This document shows, piece after piece, positions 51,090 to 60,257 of a stretch of 64,000 nt of DNA. Each line of letters starts with the position of its first letter. Position 1 is the stretch's first letter. The notes under the pieces were generated by a model. That model did no database searches and was not told the origin of the DNA. It worked only from the letters and a program-made list of their open reading frames with translations. Origin of the DNA: an uncultured Flavobacteriaceae bacterium (lineage in GTDB: Bacteria; Bacteroidota; Bacteroidia; Flavobacteriales; Flavobacteriaceae); contig CALIJE010000042.1 of assembly GCA_938017825.1 (NCBI GenBank), forward strand, positions 1 through 64,000. The letters are read 5' to 3'. The translations under genes and the position numbers were made by a program.

Positions 51090-52049
51090 ATGAAAGTCCT
51101 CAAAAATATTGTGATGCTCGTTGGTGTATTATGCATCATCAGTACACTCATTTTCGCTATACAATCAGACCCTCAGTGGGTAAAGGAATTACCCGATTTA
51201 GAAACAGAGCTCAATGATGGCAAGAATGTGGCCGATGGTTACCGAATTACCCCTATTACAATTCCTGCCGATTTAAATTTTGCCGGTGAGATGGTTCCCC
51301 AGGATGACCCAGAGATAATGGAGCGCGTAGATCGCGAATTTTTGGTAAATACCTACTGGCAATCAAATGCCCTGTTACTGATCAAAAGAGCGAACCAATA
51401 TTTCCCGATCATAGAACCAATTTTGAAGAAAAACGGAATTCCGGACGATTTTAAATATTTGGCCGTTGCTGAAAGCGGGCTACAAAACGTGGTTTCACAT
51501 GCCGGTGCAACTGGGTTCTGGCAGATAATGAAGGCTACTGGAAAAGAATACGGACTTGAAATAAACAGTAATGTCGATGAGCGCTACCATTTAGAGAAAT
51601 CGACCGAAGTGGCTTGCCAGTATTTGAACAAGTGGAAAAAACGTTATGGTAACTGGACACTTACCGCCTCTTCTTACAATGCCGGTCCTGGGGCAATTAG
51701 CAAATACTTGCGTATTCAAAAGGTAGATGATTACTACGATTTACTTTTAGGGCAAGAAACGGGAAGGTACCTATTTCGGATTATGGCGATCAAAGAGATT
51801 TTAAGCAATCCTGAGAAATATGGTTTTGATGTTGAGGACAAAGATTTGTATAATGCTGCACCGACCTATACGGTTGAGGTCAACAAACCAATTGCTGATT
51901 TTGCGGACTTTGCCATAGAGAAAGGTATCAATTACAAAATTCTAAAGCGACACAACCCTTGGCTGCGTGAACCGCATTTGAATAATAAATCAGGAAAGAA
52001 ATATACCATAGAGCTACCGGAGCGAGGGTATTATAAAACCACGAAATAA
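51090..52049 (+). CDS. Membrane-anchored lytic transglycosylase
   Basis: A 319-residue protein with an N-terminal hydrophobic segment (about 8-24) and an SLT (GH23) domain (about 100-230) that cleaves peptidoglycan glycan strands to 1,6-anhydro products. The catalytic Glu128 is in YLAVAESGLQN; the SLT motifs GATGFWQIM and ASSYNAGPGAISKY are present. After the SLT domain (about 255-315) is a LysM-like region with YKILKRHNPWLREPHLNN. It is probably tethered to a membrane and works on the cell wall. It ends before a strong terminator. Confidence 0.92.
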   Translation: MKVLKNIVMLVGVLCIISTLIFAIQSDPQWVKELPDLETELNDGKNVADGYRITPITIPADLNFAGEMVPQDDPEIMERVDREFLVNTYWQSNALLLIKRANQYFPIIEPILKKNGIPDDFKYLAVAESGLQNVVSHAGATGFWQIMKATGKEYGLEINSNVDERYHLEKSTEVACQYLNKWKKRYGNWTLTASSYNAGPGAISKYLRIQKVDDYYDLLLGQETGRYLFRIMAIKEILSNPEKYGFDVEDKDLYNAAPTYTVEVNKPIADFADFAIEKGINYKILKRHNPWLREPHLNNKSGKKYTIELPERGYYKTTK

Positions 52050-52093
52050 GTTTCAGCTTATAATTGGTAGATAAATTTTCAACATTTAAATAT

Positions 52094-52121
52094 AAAATTG
52101 CCCCTACATAGGGGCAATTTT
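52094..52121. terminator. Bidirectional intrinsic terminator
   Basis: A 12-bp hairpin (AAAATTGCCCCT / AGGGGCAATTTT, four-base loop) between the convergent lytic transglycosylase and the TPR gene. Confidence 0.85.
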
Positions 52122-52146
52122 CTTATCATTGAAAGCTATGATGAGT

Positions 52147-52662
52147 TTAAATCTTTTTCATCTGTTGCTTCATCATTTTGATCTGCTCGGTAAGCATATT
52201 GTTTTTATCGAGTTTTTTGGCTTCTTGTAATAGGGTGGTCGCTTCGCGCTTGCGACGTTTTTGCATGGCAATTCCCGCTAAACTAAGTTTTGCCATAGCC
52301 ACATCATAATCCATTGTGAGTCCCAGCTTCAATGCTTTTTTAAAGTACTTTTCGGCCTGTGTCAAATTCTTTTGGGAATGTATGATTCCATGTAGGTAAT
52401 TATAGTAACCTTGTTGCTTGGTGGTTAAAGCCGTTTCTGGGCTTTTTATTTTATCCAGCCATTTTTGTGTACCTGCTAAATCTTGCTTACGCATGCGAAG
52501 AAATGCCAATAAGATCATTTCGTTTCTAAAGTAAAGGAAAATGAAAATAAGCGATAGTAAAATCAAAAAGATTCCATTACCTATATATCCTTCGTAGAAC
52601 TGATAACAGGCAAAGCCTATGATCAAAGCGGCAATGACCAGTTTAAGGTTTTTATTGAACAT
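52147..52662 (-). CDS. Membrane protein with TPR-like C-terminal domain (DUF2892-like)
   Basis: A 171-residue protein: two hydrophobic segments at about 6-22 and 28-46 (VIAALIIGFACYQFYEGYIGNG and then FLILLSLIFIFLYF), followed by helical repeats with TTKQQGYYNYLHGIIHSQKNLTQAEKYFKKALKLG (given only as a stretch of landmarks) that resemble tetratricopeptide repeats, and a Lys-rich end. TPRs bind other proteins. It starts 1 base before the DUF6263-like gene's stop, so the two are co-transcribed. Confidence 0.68.
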   Translation of the reverse strand: MFNKNLKLVIAALIIGFACYQFYEGYIGNGIFLILLSLIFIFLYFRNEMILLAFLRMRKQDLAGTQKWLDKIKSPETALTTKQQGYYNYLHGIIHSQKNLTQAEKYFKKALKLGLTMDYDVAMAKLSLAGIAMQKRRKREATTLLQEAKKLDKNNMLTEQIKMMKQQMKKI

Positions 52663-52663
52663 A

Positions 52664-53548
52664 TTATTGGCTGATTAATTCGTAAGTAATAGTTGAAATA
52701 ATGGTCGTGGGAATCTCGGTATCGCCTAACTGTGCCATAGTTGCCATACCTGCTGCTTCACCTTCAACCTTCATCGTTCGCACAAAGCCAGATGCGCGAT
52801 CTGTAGTTATCGTGGTTTGTTGCGTTCCAGTGAGATTCATTTTGGTCGCAGTATCATCTAAATTCATAATTACATCGGCTGTTCCGCTTATCGAGGCACT
52901 ATCCTCGGTCAATTGATCAAGCGTCCACGTATTTTTGGAATTTAGTTTTCCAGAGAATTCGTTGTGCCACGAATCTCCAACATTGATTTCATTTTCAGGA
53001 TAAATAAAGGTCATTTGTTTATAGCTATTCGACAGGGCTTCGGAACCGAATTCTTTTTCGAGACTTTTTTTCATCATATTCATCTGAAACTCATCTTCAA
53101 TGCCCGAGGCCTGTGCCATTTTGATAATAAGACTATCGCCACCAGAGATATCGACAATATCCCCATTTTTGGCGAGTGTCATTTCGACCGGTATATCAAG
53201 TAGACTATTAAAGATCTTCGACTGTATATCACCATCGATCACTTCCTTGGCCGCAACATTCATGAGTTCTCCTTGAATGCTCGAACTCATCTTTAGATTT
53301 AAATCCTTAAAACGCAGCGCAATCTGATAACTCTCCTCGTTTTCATTTAGAATACGAAATTCGATGATGCCGTTAATAATGTTGGTTATCTCATGGGGGG
53401 CACCATCCATTGTTTGGATTATGAGTTGTTGTGCATCTTGTTTTATCGTAAAAACATCATCTTTTTTCAGCGAATAGCCCAAGGTCGTTTGCGCATAACA
53501 AATAGAGCCTATGAGTATAAAGAAAATGATGTGGAGGAAAGTTTTCAT
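52664..53548 (-). CDS. Secreted protein resembling DUF6263
   Basis: A 294-residue protein with a signal peptide (cleavage near CYA-QTTL). The mature part is beta-rich with segments ITNIINGIIEFRIL, MTLAKNGDIVDISGGDSLI, FIYPENEINVGDSWHN and TTITTDRASGFVRTMKVEGEAAG, which I match tentatively to DUF6263, a family seen in Bacteroidota. Function unknown. It precedes the TPR-like gene by one base and lies next to the rpmH promoter, from which it is divergent. Confidence 0.65.
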   Translation of the reverse strand: MKTFLHIIFFILIGSICYAQTTLGYSLKKDDVFTIKQDAQQLIIQTMDGAPHEITNIINGIIEFRILNENEESYQIALRFKDLNLKMSSSIQGELMNVAAKEVIDGDIQSKIFNSLLDIPVEMTLAKNGDIVDISGGDSLIIKMAQASGIEDEFQMNMMKKSLEKEFGSEALSNSYKQMTFIYPENEINVGDSWHNEFSGKLNSKNTWTLDQLTEDSASISGTADVIMNLDDTATKMNLTGTQQTTITTDRASGFVRTMKVEGEAAGMATMAQLGDTEIPTTIISTITYELISQ

Positions 53549-53634
53549 AACGCTTGGTTCTTAGGCGGTAAAAATAATAAAAACACCTCAGTTGGTGGCC
53601 AGCTGTTTGTGATAAATTATTTTTTCAATACTTG

Positions 53635-53665
53635 TTTGGCAAAGAAAAAACTCTTCGTATATTTG
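53635..53665 (+). promoter_or_regulatory. Strong promoter of rpmH
   Basis: TTTG at 53635-53638, a 19-bp spacer, and TATATTTG at 53658-53665: the best match to the Bacteroidota consensus in the window. It lies 58 bases upstream of the rpmH ATG. Confidence 0.8.
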
Positions 53666-53723
53666 CGCCCAGTTTTGCAGAGGATTAGTGCAGAATACTA
53701 AATTATCAGAAAAGGTTTAAAGA

Positions 53724-53891
53724 ATGCCCGGACAAAAAAGAACATATCAGCCGTCAAAGCGAAAAAGAAGAAACAAGCATGGGTTTAGAGAGCGCATGGC
53801 TTCCGTCAATGGAAGAAAGGTTCTTGCACGTAGAAGGGCAAAAGGAAGAAAGAAGTTAACCGTTTCCTCCGAACCACGACACAAGAAATAA
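53724..53891 (+). CDS. rpmH: 50S ribosomal protein L34
   Basis: A 55-residue, very basic protein: [20 protein letters not shown] at the start, then [20 protein letters not shown] and [15 protein letters not shown]. This is the family signature KRTxQPSxRKRxxxHGFRxRMxxxxGRxVLxxRRxKGR. The length (55) is close to flavobacterial L34. It has its own strong promoter and a terminator directly after. It is not next to dnaA, unlike in many other bacteria; its neighbour downstream is carB. Confidence 0.96.
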   Translation: MPGQKRTYQPSKRKRRNKHGFRERMASVNGRKVLARRRAKGRKKLTVSSEPRHKK

Positions 53892-53916
53892 ATGATTCTA
53901 TATTTTTAAAATATTG

Positions 53917-53951
53917 AGGTGTTACTTTTCCGAAAGTAGCACCTTTTTTTT
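53917..53951 (+). terminator. Terminator after rpmH
   Basis: A 12-bp hairpin (AGGTGTTACTTT / AAAGTAGCACCT, one G-T pair, 4-base loop) followed by eight T. It separates rpmH from carB, which starts 65 bases further on. Confidence 0.8.
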
Positions 53952-54015
53952 ATCCCTTCGGGAAATTTTCCGTAGTTTATCAAAATGAGTAAAAGACTAA
54001 AACACGTACCAAAAA

Positions 54016-56868
54016 ATGCCTAAAAGACAAGACTTAAAATCTATTTTAATTATTGGTTCAGGACCTATTATAATTGGCCAGGCCTGTGAGTTTGATTATT
54101 CGGGATCCCAAGCATTACGTTCATTACGGGAAGACGGTATCGAAACTGTTCTGATCAACAGCAATCCTGCGACCATTATGACCGATCCTTCAATGGCAGA
54201 TCATATTTATTTGAAGCCGTTGACTACTAAATCGATCATCGAAGTTTTAAAGGAACACCCGCAGATAGATGCTGTGCTACCGACTATGGGTGGCCAGACG
54301 GCCTTGAATTTATGTATTGAAGCAGATGAAAAAGGAATATGGGAAGATTTCGATGTTGAGATTATCGGTGTAGATATAGATGCTATCAATATAACCGAAG
54401 ACAGGGAAAAGTTCAGAGAACTGATGCTCAAAATAGGTGTTGGTATGGCACCACAGGCAACGGCCACCTCTTTCTTAAAGGGAAAGGAAATAGCCCAAGA
54501 ATTTGGTTTTCCGTTAGTTATTCGAGCCTCATATACCCTTGGTGGAGCAGGTGCATCGATTGTGTACAAACCTGAGGATTTTGATGAATTGTTGAGCCGA
54601 GGACTTGAGGTGTCGCCCATACATGAAGTGATGATCGATAAGGCCATGATGGGTTGGAAGGAATTTGAACTTGAATTGTTGCGTGATAAAAACGACAATG
54701 TTGTTATTATCTGTACCATTGAGAATATGGACCCAATGGGGATTCATACGGGAGATTCCATTACCGTGGCACCGGCGATGACCTTGTCGGACAAGACGTT
54801 TCAGAAAATGCGCGATATGGCCATTCACATGATGCGAAGTATCGGGGATTTTGCTGGCGGTTGTAACGTACAGTTTGCCGTTAGTCCGGATGAGGAGGAG
54901 GAAATTATTGCCATTGAAATCAATCCAAGGGTTTCACGTTCTTCGGCCTTGGCTTCGAAGGCAACGGGATATCCTATTGCAAAAATAGCTTCTAAATTGG
55001 CAATCGGGTATCATTTGGATGAACTCGATAATCAAATAACAAAATCGACATCGGCCCTATTCGAACCAACTTTAGACTATGTCATCGTAAAAATACCGAG
55101 ATGGAATTTTGACAAATTTGAAGGTTCCGACACCACCTTAGGCTTGCAAATGAAGTCTGTAGGGGAGGTTATGGGTATTGGTCGCTCGTTCCAAGAAGCA
55201 CTACATAAGGCCACTCAGTCTCTAGAAATAAAAAGAAACGGCTTAGGTGCGGATGGCAAAGGCTATTCCGACTACGAAAAAATAATCAAGAAATTGACCG
55301 TGCCAAGCTGGAATAGGGTGTTCGTTATTTATGATGCCATTCAAATGGGTATTCCTTTGAGCCGTATACATGAGATTACCAAAATCGATATGTGGTTTCT
55401 AAAACAGTATGAAGAGTTGCATCACCTGGAAAAGGAAATTTCCAAGTATACGATTGCGACCTTAAGTAGGGAATTGTTGTTAGAGGCCAAGCAAAAAGGT
55501 TTCGCAGATCGTCAGATTGCATACATGCTCGATTGTTATGAAAGTGAAGTTTACGACAAGCGTATTGAACTCAATATTAACCGAGTTTATAAATTGGTTG
55601 ATACCTGTGCGGCCGAATTTAAGGCCATGACGCCCTATTATTATTCTACCTTTGAAGCGGAAATCGAAACCAAGGATGGAAAGCGCTATGTAGAGAACGA
55701 TAGCGTTGTGACCAATAGGAAAAAAATCGTGGTACTTGGTTCCGGTCCCAATAGGATCGGTCAGGGTATAGAGTTCGACTATTGCTGCGTGCACGGGGTA
55801 CTTGCAGCTGCCGAATGTGATTATGAAACCATCATGATCAATTGCAATCCGGAAACGGTTTCTACCGACTTTGACACTGCTGATAAATTATATTTTGAAC
55901 CGGTCTTCTGGGAGCATATCTACGATATTATCCGACATGAGAAACCTGAGGGGGTCATTGTTCAATTAGGAGGGCAAACTGCATTAAAATTGGCCGAAAA
56001 ACTATCCAAGTATGGTGTGAAGATCATAGGCACCAGCTTTGAGTCGTTGGATTTGGCAGAGGACCGTGGTAGTTTCTCAACCCTGCTAAAGGAAAACAAC
56101 ATACCGTATCCAAGATTTGGTGTAGCTGAAACGGCTGAAGAGGCGTTGCAGTTAGCGGATGAACTTGGCTACCCCTTATTGGTGCGACCTTCCTATGTTC
56201 TAGGGGGGCAGGGTATGAAAATTGTAATCAACAATCAAGAACTTGAATCGCACGTAGTAGATTTGCTGCGCAAAATCCCAAATAATAAATTATTGCTCGA
56301 TCACTATTTGGATGGTGCTATTGAAGCAGAGGCAGATGCCATCTGTGATGGGGAAGACGTATACATCATCGGAATTATGGAGCATATCGAACCTTGTGGA
56401 ATTCACTCGGGAGATTCGAACGCGACCCTGCCCCCTTTCAACCTTGGGGAATTCGTATTGCAACAAATAAAAGACCATACCAAAAAAATCGCCCTGGCCT
56501 TGAATACAGTCGGACTGATCAATATTCAATTTGCGGTCAAGGATGATATGGTGTATATCATTGAAGCAAATCCGAGAGCCTCACGTACCGTACCTTTTAT
56601 TGCAAAGGCCTATAAAGAACCATATGTAAATTATGCGACCAAGGTTATGTTGGGTGAGAAGAAGGTGAAAGATTTTGATTTTAAACCAGAATTGGAAGGA
56701 TTTGCAATAAAACAACCGGTGTTTTCTTTTAATAAATTCCCCAATGTAAATAAGAATCTAGGCCCTGAAATGAAAAGTACGGGCGAGAGCATTCTATTTA
56801 TCGATAGTTTAAAAGATGACCAGTTTTACGACTTATACGGCCGAAGAAAAATGTATTTGAGCAAATAG
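54016..56868 (+). CDS. carB: Carbamoyl-phosphate synthase large subunit, short form
   Basis: A 950-residue subunit that makes carbamoyl phosphate for pyrimidines and arginine using glutamine-derived ammonia. Both ATP-grasp halves are present: the first with SGPIIIGQACEFDYSG (about 13-28) and the pyrophosphate-type PRVSRSSALASKATGYPIA (about 303-321); the second with GSGPNRIGQGIEFDYC (about 574-589) and NPRASRTVPFIAKAYKEP (about 855-872). The chain ends at about 950, so the allosteric C-terminal MGS domain of E. coli CarB (about 1070 residues) is missing, as is usual in Flavobacteriaceae. carA is not in the window, so the subunits are encoded apart. Confidence 0.96.
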   Translation: MPKRQDLKSILIIGSGPIIIGQACEFDYSGSQALRSLREDGIETVLINSNPATIMTDPSMADHIYLKPLTTKSIIEVLKEHPQIDAVLPTMGGQTALNLCIEADEKGIWEDFDVEIIGVDIDAINITEDREKFRELMLKIGVGMAPQATATSFLKGKEIAQEFGFPLVIRASYTLGGAGASIVYKPEDFDELLSRGLEVSPIHEVMIDKAMMGWKEFELELLRDKNDNVVIICTIENMDPMGIHTGDSITVAPAMTLSDKTFQKMRDMAIHMMRSIGDFAGGCNVQFAVSPDEEEEIIAIEINPRVSRSSALASKATGYPIAKIASKLAIGYHLDELDNQITKSTSALFEPTLDYVIVKIPRWNFDKFEGSDTTLGLQMKSVGEVMGIGRSFQEALHKATQSLEIKRNGLGADGKGYSDYEKIIKKLTVPSWNRVFVIYDAIQMGIPLSRIHEITKIDMWFLKQYEELHHLEKEISKYTIATLSRELLLEAKQKGFADRQIAYMLDCYESEVYDKRIELNINRVYKLVDTCAAEFKAMTPYYYSTFEAEIETKDGKRYVENDSVVTNRKKIVVLGSGPNRIGQGIEFDYCCVHGVLAAAECDYETIMINCNPETVSTDFDTADKLYFEPVFWEHIYDIIRHEKPEGVIVQLGGQTALKLAEKLSKYGVKIIGTSFESLDLAEDRGSFSTLLKENNIPYPRFGVAETAEEALQLADELGYPLLVRPSYVLGGQGMKIVINNQELESHVVDLLRKIPNNKLLLDHYLDGAIEAEADAICDGEDVYIIGIMEHIEPCGIHSGDSNATLPPFNLGEFVLQQIKDHTKKIALALNTVGLINIQFAVKDDMVYIIEANPRASRTVPFIAKAYKEPYVNYATKVMLGEKKVKDFDFKPELEGFAIKQPVFSFNKFPNVNKNLGPEMKSTGESILFIDSLKDDQFYDLYGRRKMYLSK

Positions 56869-56887
56869 CACTCCCCGCCGTATTCTG

Positions 56888-57667
56888 TTAGTTCCTTATT
56901 TGTATGGCATCACAGGTACCCACAAATGGTACACCATCAGTGCCATAGGCATACGTAATGAGTCCAACGTAAACCGATTTTCCATACTCTGGTGCCGTTC
57001 CTGGCAAGCTGCCCGTACCACGGTACAGGGTCCAATCATCGGCCTCTATTTGATAATTGCTATTTGGTAGTTGCCAATACACAGTTAGGGAATAATCGGC
57101 GTTGCCTACGATTCTAATATCGGCCCTGCCATCGGGCACAGAGTTTTTTCCGATGTCGTTAACGGAAGAATTTCCGTTAAGTGTATTTTTTCCTTCAATC
57201 GTAAATGAAGCCGAACCTCTATGCCCTACGACCACATGGGATGAATTGTACGAATCTAAATTAGCCACATGCACTTGTACTCCTGAAAAAATATAGGGTG
57301 AATTTGAGGCTTGTGGAGCTGTTTGCGATTCTGCTGTTGTTCCAATCCCGATATTTCTTGCTACGAATTCGAAAGGGAATTCCACTAATTTTGCATCTAG
57401 CCTTCCCTGTTTGTCATGAAAGTGAAGGGTCACATTGCTACTGTTATCGGTAAGCAAGGCATGGTAGCGACCTGAAGTCTGGGAGACTTGAGGTAGTGCC
57501 TCCGCATTATTGGTTACATAATTGACTAAGTCACCGGTGCCGTTAAATTCATCAACAAAAGTGTTGGGGTCTGTGTTTTCTCCGTCGTTTATAACCATGG
57601 GTTCTGAATCATTTTCGGAACATGACAGAACTAAAAAAAGTAAGAATGGCAAAAGATATGGTTTCAT
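56888..57667 (-). CDS. Lipoprotein of unknown function
   Basis: A 259-residue lipoprotein: lipobox LSC with Cys16, then SENDSEPMVINDGEN, an acidic stretch of the kind seen on exported surface lipoproteins. The mature protein is beta-rich, possibly a lectin- or galactose-binding-like domain (NSSNVTLHFHDKQGRL, GRADIRIVGNADYSLTVYWQLPNSNYQIE), but I do not recognise a family with certainty. The frame opens 46 codons earlier, at 57805, but the signal peptide fits only the ATG at 57667. It converges on carB with a 19-base gap without a visible terminator. Confidence 0.7.
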   Translation of the reverse strand: MKPYLLPFLLFLVLSCSENDSEPMVINDGENTDPNTFVDEFNGTGDLVNYVTNNAEALPQVSQTSGRYHALLTDNSSNVTLHFHDKQGRLDAKLVEFPFEFVARNIGIGTTAESQTAPQASNSPYIFSGVQVHVANLDSYNSSHVVVGHRGSASFTIEGKNTLNGNSSVNDIGKNSVPDGRADIRIVGNADYSLTVYWQLPNSNYQIEADDWTLYRGTGSLPGTAPEYGKSVYVGLITYAYGTDGVPFVGTCDAIQIRN

Positions 57668-57906
57668 ACTGTAGTATTTAAGTGCCGGCGTTCCTGTAAA
57701 ACGATTTTTAGAGATAATTAGTATGAGATGTGTCTTTTGTGATTCGTTGCATTTGTTTTCGATTTCAACTAAGTTTTTTGTATGATATTTTCTCTTAAAT
57801 ATCATTTATGGGGATTCTACAACCCTTTTTATCTATTTGACAACAAAAATTTAACTGTCTTAAGGGTAGCATATACCTTAGCCCCTTCAAACCAACCCCA
57901 ATAAAC

Positions 57907-58428
57907 ATGAAAAAGGGATTTCTGATTATTTTTTTTGCCTTATTCGGTGCAACTATCTGTGCCCAGGAAGGATTTAAGCTAGGTGTTCAAGGCGGTCTTC
58001 CGTATAATGACTTTAACGATAAGACCAGTGTAATGGTCGGTGCAGATTTAGGGTATATGCGAGCCTTGGGGGAAGTTGTTGATTTAGGGATTATGACCGG
58101 AATCGTGCACGGCTTTCCAAAAACTTTTGTCTTTGAGGAAACAAACGTTGAGATTGAAGACAATACCGCAATTGATTTTGCACCCCTGGCCTTATCGGTC
58201 AGAATATGGCCATCGCAATCATTTTCATTTGGTATTGATGGGGGAACGGCATTCGGACTAAGCGAAGGAAATGATGGCGGACTCTATTTTCGCCCTATTC
58301 TAGGTTATCTTTTTGGAACGTATACTGAAATCAATGTATCACATACGACCATCAAATTAAAGGATGAGACTTGGTCGACTATAAATTTTGGGATACTACA
58401 TACCTTCAAATCCAAGAGAACGCGATAA
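57907..58428 (+). CDS. Small outer-membrane beta-barrel-like protein
   Basis: A 173-residue protein with a signal peptide (cleavage near ICA-QEGF) and a mature part rich in alternating polar and hydrophobic residues (FKLGVQGGLPYNDFNDKT, VGADLGYMRALGEVVDLGIMTG, YLFGTYTEINVSHTTIKL). This suggests an eight- or ten-strand porin-family barrel of the OmpW/OmpX or PF13568 type. No catalytic residues. It is preceded by a weak promoter region, and it converges with the GIY-YIG gene with a 16-base gap. Confidence 0.7.
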   Translation: MKKGFLIIFFALFGATICAQEGFKLGVQGGLPYNDFNDKTSVMVGADLGYMRALGEVVDLGIMTGIVHGFPKTFVFEETNVEIEDNTAIDFAPLALSVRIWPSQSFSFGIDGGTAFGLSEGNDGGLYFRPILGYLFGTYTEINVSHTTIKLKDETWSTINFGILHTFKSKRTR

Positions 58429-58444
58429 TTTTAAGCGCCTAGAC

Positions 58445-58795
58445 CTAATTAAACCAAACGGCATAGCCTTTTCTGCGCAGCTCTAATGCCAGTACTTTCT
58501 CCATTTTCAGTGCGTCGTTACGTGTGGCCAATGGGGCAATATGGTGGTATAGACTACCACGTAGATACAGGCCGTATTTTTCTACAATTCTTGCAGATAA
58601 CTTATGGCCTTTTTTATTCACAAATCCTGTTTTATGTTGTTCAAACCGCTCTTTTGGCGATTTGCTCGTCATGCCAACATAAAGGCATTCGAGTACGCCG
58701 TTAAATTGGGGATTCGCTTCACGAAACTTTCTGTTTTCGGAAAATACTTTTTTGTGAAGTTCTATTACGTAGATATGGTATTGTCGCAATGGCAT
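58445..58795 (-). CDS. GIY-YIG nuclease-like protein
   Basis: A 116-residue protein resembling the GIY-YIG superfamily: HIYVIELHK... at the N-terminus (the GIY-like strand), LYVGMTSKSPKERFEQHKTG (the YIG-like strand, with the conserved Tyr/Gly and Arg of the second motif), and a Glu in ALKMEKVLALELRRKG. This is the UvrC-like/YhbQ-like core, without extra domains. Whether it cuts DNA is untested. The TTG at 58813 would overlap gnd; the ATG at 58795 starts 5 bases after gnd and is preferred. Confidence 0.72.
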   Translation of the reverse strand: MPLRQYHIYVIELHKKVFSENRKFREANPQFNGVLECLYVGMTSKSPKERFEQHKTGFVNKKGHKLSARIVEKYGLYLRGSLYHHIAPLATRNDALKMEKVLALELRRKGYAVWFN

Positions 58796-58800
58796 TTGCT

Positions 58801-60210
58801 TTAGCCTTCCCAATCAGTATGAAAAATACCTTCCCGATCTTGCCGTTCATAGGTATGCGAACCGAAAAAATCGCGCTGGGCTTGTATCATATTTAAGGGC
58901 AAAAGATTACTGGTGTATGCGTCGAAATAAGTTAAACTATTGACCAGCCCTGGTAGAGGTATACCATTGGTAATTCCGTAACCTACAAGTTTACGGGCTG
59001 CTACTACAGTAGGCTCTATTTTTTTAACAAATGAAGGTGCAAGAAGTAAATTTGGCAAACTATTGTCTTCTTCAAAGGCTGCCGTAATGTCGGCCAACAT
59101 GGCTGCACGAATAATGCAGCCCGCGCGCCATATTTTTGCAATAAGCCCAATATCCAACTGATACCCATATTCCTTAGAGGCTTCTGCCAACTGATGCAGG
59201 CCTTGTGCATAGGTCATGATAAATGAAAAGTATAAAGCCTCTTCCGCTAAATCGATCAGGGCTGTTTTTTCCATTGATTCAATACTAGGCCGGGTATAGA
59301 GTTTATTGGCCTGTATGCGTTCTTCTTTGAGAGCAGAGATTTCACGCATGCTAACAGAAATGTCTATTGAAGGTACTGGAATTCCCAAATCCATAGCATT
59401 TTGACTGGTCCATTTACCCGTACCTTTTTGTTTGGCCCGATCAAGTATCATATCTATAAGATCTCCATCAGTCAGGTCATCTTTTTTCGCGAGTATTTCA
59501 GATGTGATTTGGACCAAAAACGATTGTAACCTTCCCGTGTTCCATTGTGTAAATATATCATGCAATTCACTGTTAGACAGGTCCCCACCTTTTTTGAGCA
59601 GATCGTATATTTCGGACGTCAATTGCATGAGCCCGTATTCGATACCATTGTGTACCATTTTTACATAGTTGCCCGCAGAGTTTGGTCCTAGATACGCTAC
59701 ACAAGGCTCACCTTGGTATTTTGCGGCCGCAGCCTCTAGAATAGGCTGTACCTTGGCATAGGCTTCCTTAGATCCTCCGGGCATAATACTTGGGCCTAAC
59801 CTAGCACCCTTGGCGCCGCCTGATACTCCTGCGCCGAAAAAATGGATTCCCTTTTCTTTAAGATATGCCGCTCTTTCATCGGTATCTGTAAAAAAAGAAT
59901 TGCCCCCATCGATCAAGATATCCCCGGGTTCAAGGTATGGTAGCAAGCTTTCTATGACTGCATCCACAATTTTGCCTGCAGGTACCAATAACATGATTTT
60001 TCTTGGTGCGGACAGTTTTTCTACAAAGGTAGCTAGGTTGGTGGTTGCACTGACTTGGTTTTCATTGCCCCCTTCGCTTATTAAGGCAGCTACTTTTTCT
60101 GCATCAAGATCATTTCCGAAAGCCGTAAAACCTTTTTCTGCAACGTTTAAAATAAAATTGCGCCCCATGACACCTAGTCCTACCAATCCAAAATCATATC
60201 CCTGCTCCAT
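58801..60210 (-). CDS. gnd: 6-phosphogluconate dehydrogenase, decarboxylating (NADP)
   Basis: A 469-residue enzyme of the oxidative pentose-phosphate pathway that makes ribulose 5-phosphate, CO2 and NADPH. NADP site GLGVMGRNF (about 11-19); the catalytic Lys is in KMVHNGIEYGLMQL (about 183-196); VSGGAKGARLGPSIMPGG is the substrate loop. It has the full length of the long Gnd type. It follows the thioesterase by 47 bases and precedes the GIY-YIG gene by 5, in an operon-like run with rmuC and the thioesterase. Confidence 0.96.
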   Translation of the reverse strand: MEQGYDFGLVGLGVMGRNFILNVAEKGFTAFGNDLDAEKVAALISEGGNENQVSATTNLATFVEKLSAPRKIMLLVPAGKIVDAVIESLLPYLEPGDILIDGGNSFFTDTDERAAYLKEKGIHFFGAGVSGGAKGARLGPSIMPGGSKEAYAKVQPILEAAAAKYQGEPCVAYLGPNSAGNYVKMVHNGIEYGLMQLTSEIYDLLKKGGDLSNSELHDIFTQWNTGRLQSFLVQITSEILAKKDDLTDGDLIDMILDRAKQKGTGKWTSQNAMDLGIPVPSIDISVSMREISALKEERIQANKLYTRPSIESMEKTALIDLAEEALYFSFIMTYAQGLHQLAEASKEYGYQLDIGLIAKIWRAGCIIRAAMLADITAAFEEDNSLPNLLLAPSFVKKIEPTVVAARKLVGYGITNGIPLPGLVNSLTYFDAYTSNLLPLNMIQAQRDFFGSHTYERQDREGIFHTDWEG

Positions 60211-60257
60211 ATTTATTTATAAATTTGTTGGGTTTGTAACCACGATAGTGATTGACC

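Noticed and set aside
54207..54719. 170-residue open frame on the minus strand
   Set aside because: Antisense to carB with well-conserved ATP-grasp residues; it is a shadow frame.
58445..58795. GIY-YIG protein as a homing endonuclease
   Set aside because: It is a short stand-alone core protein in an operon-like position after gnd, with no intron or intein nearby.
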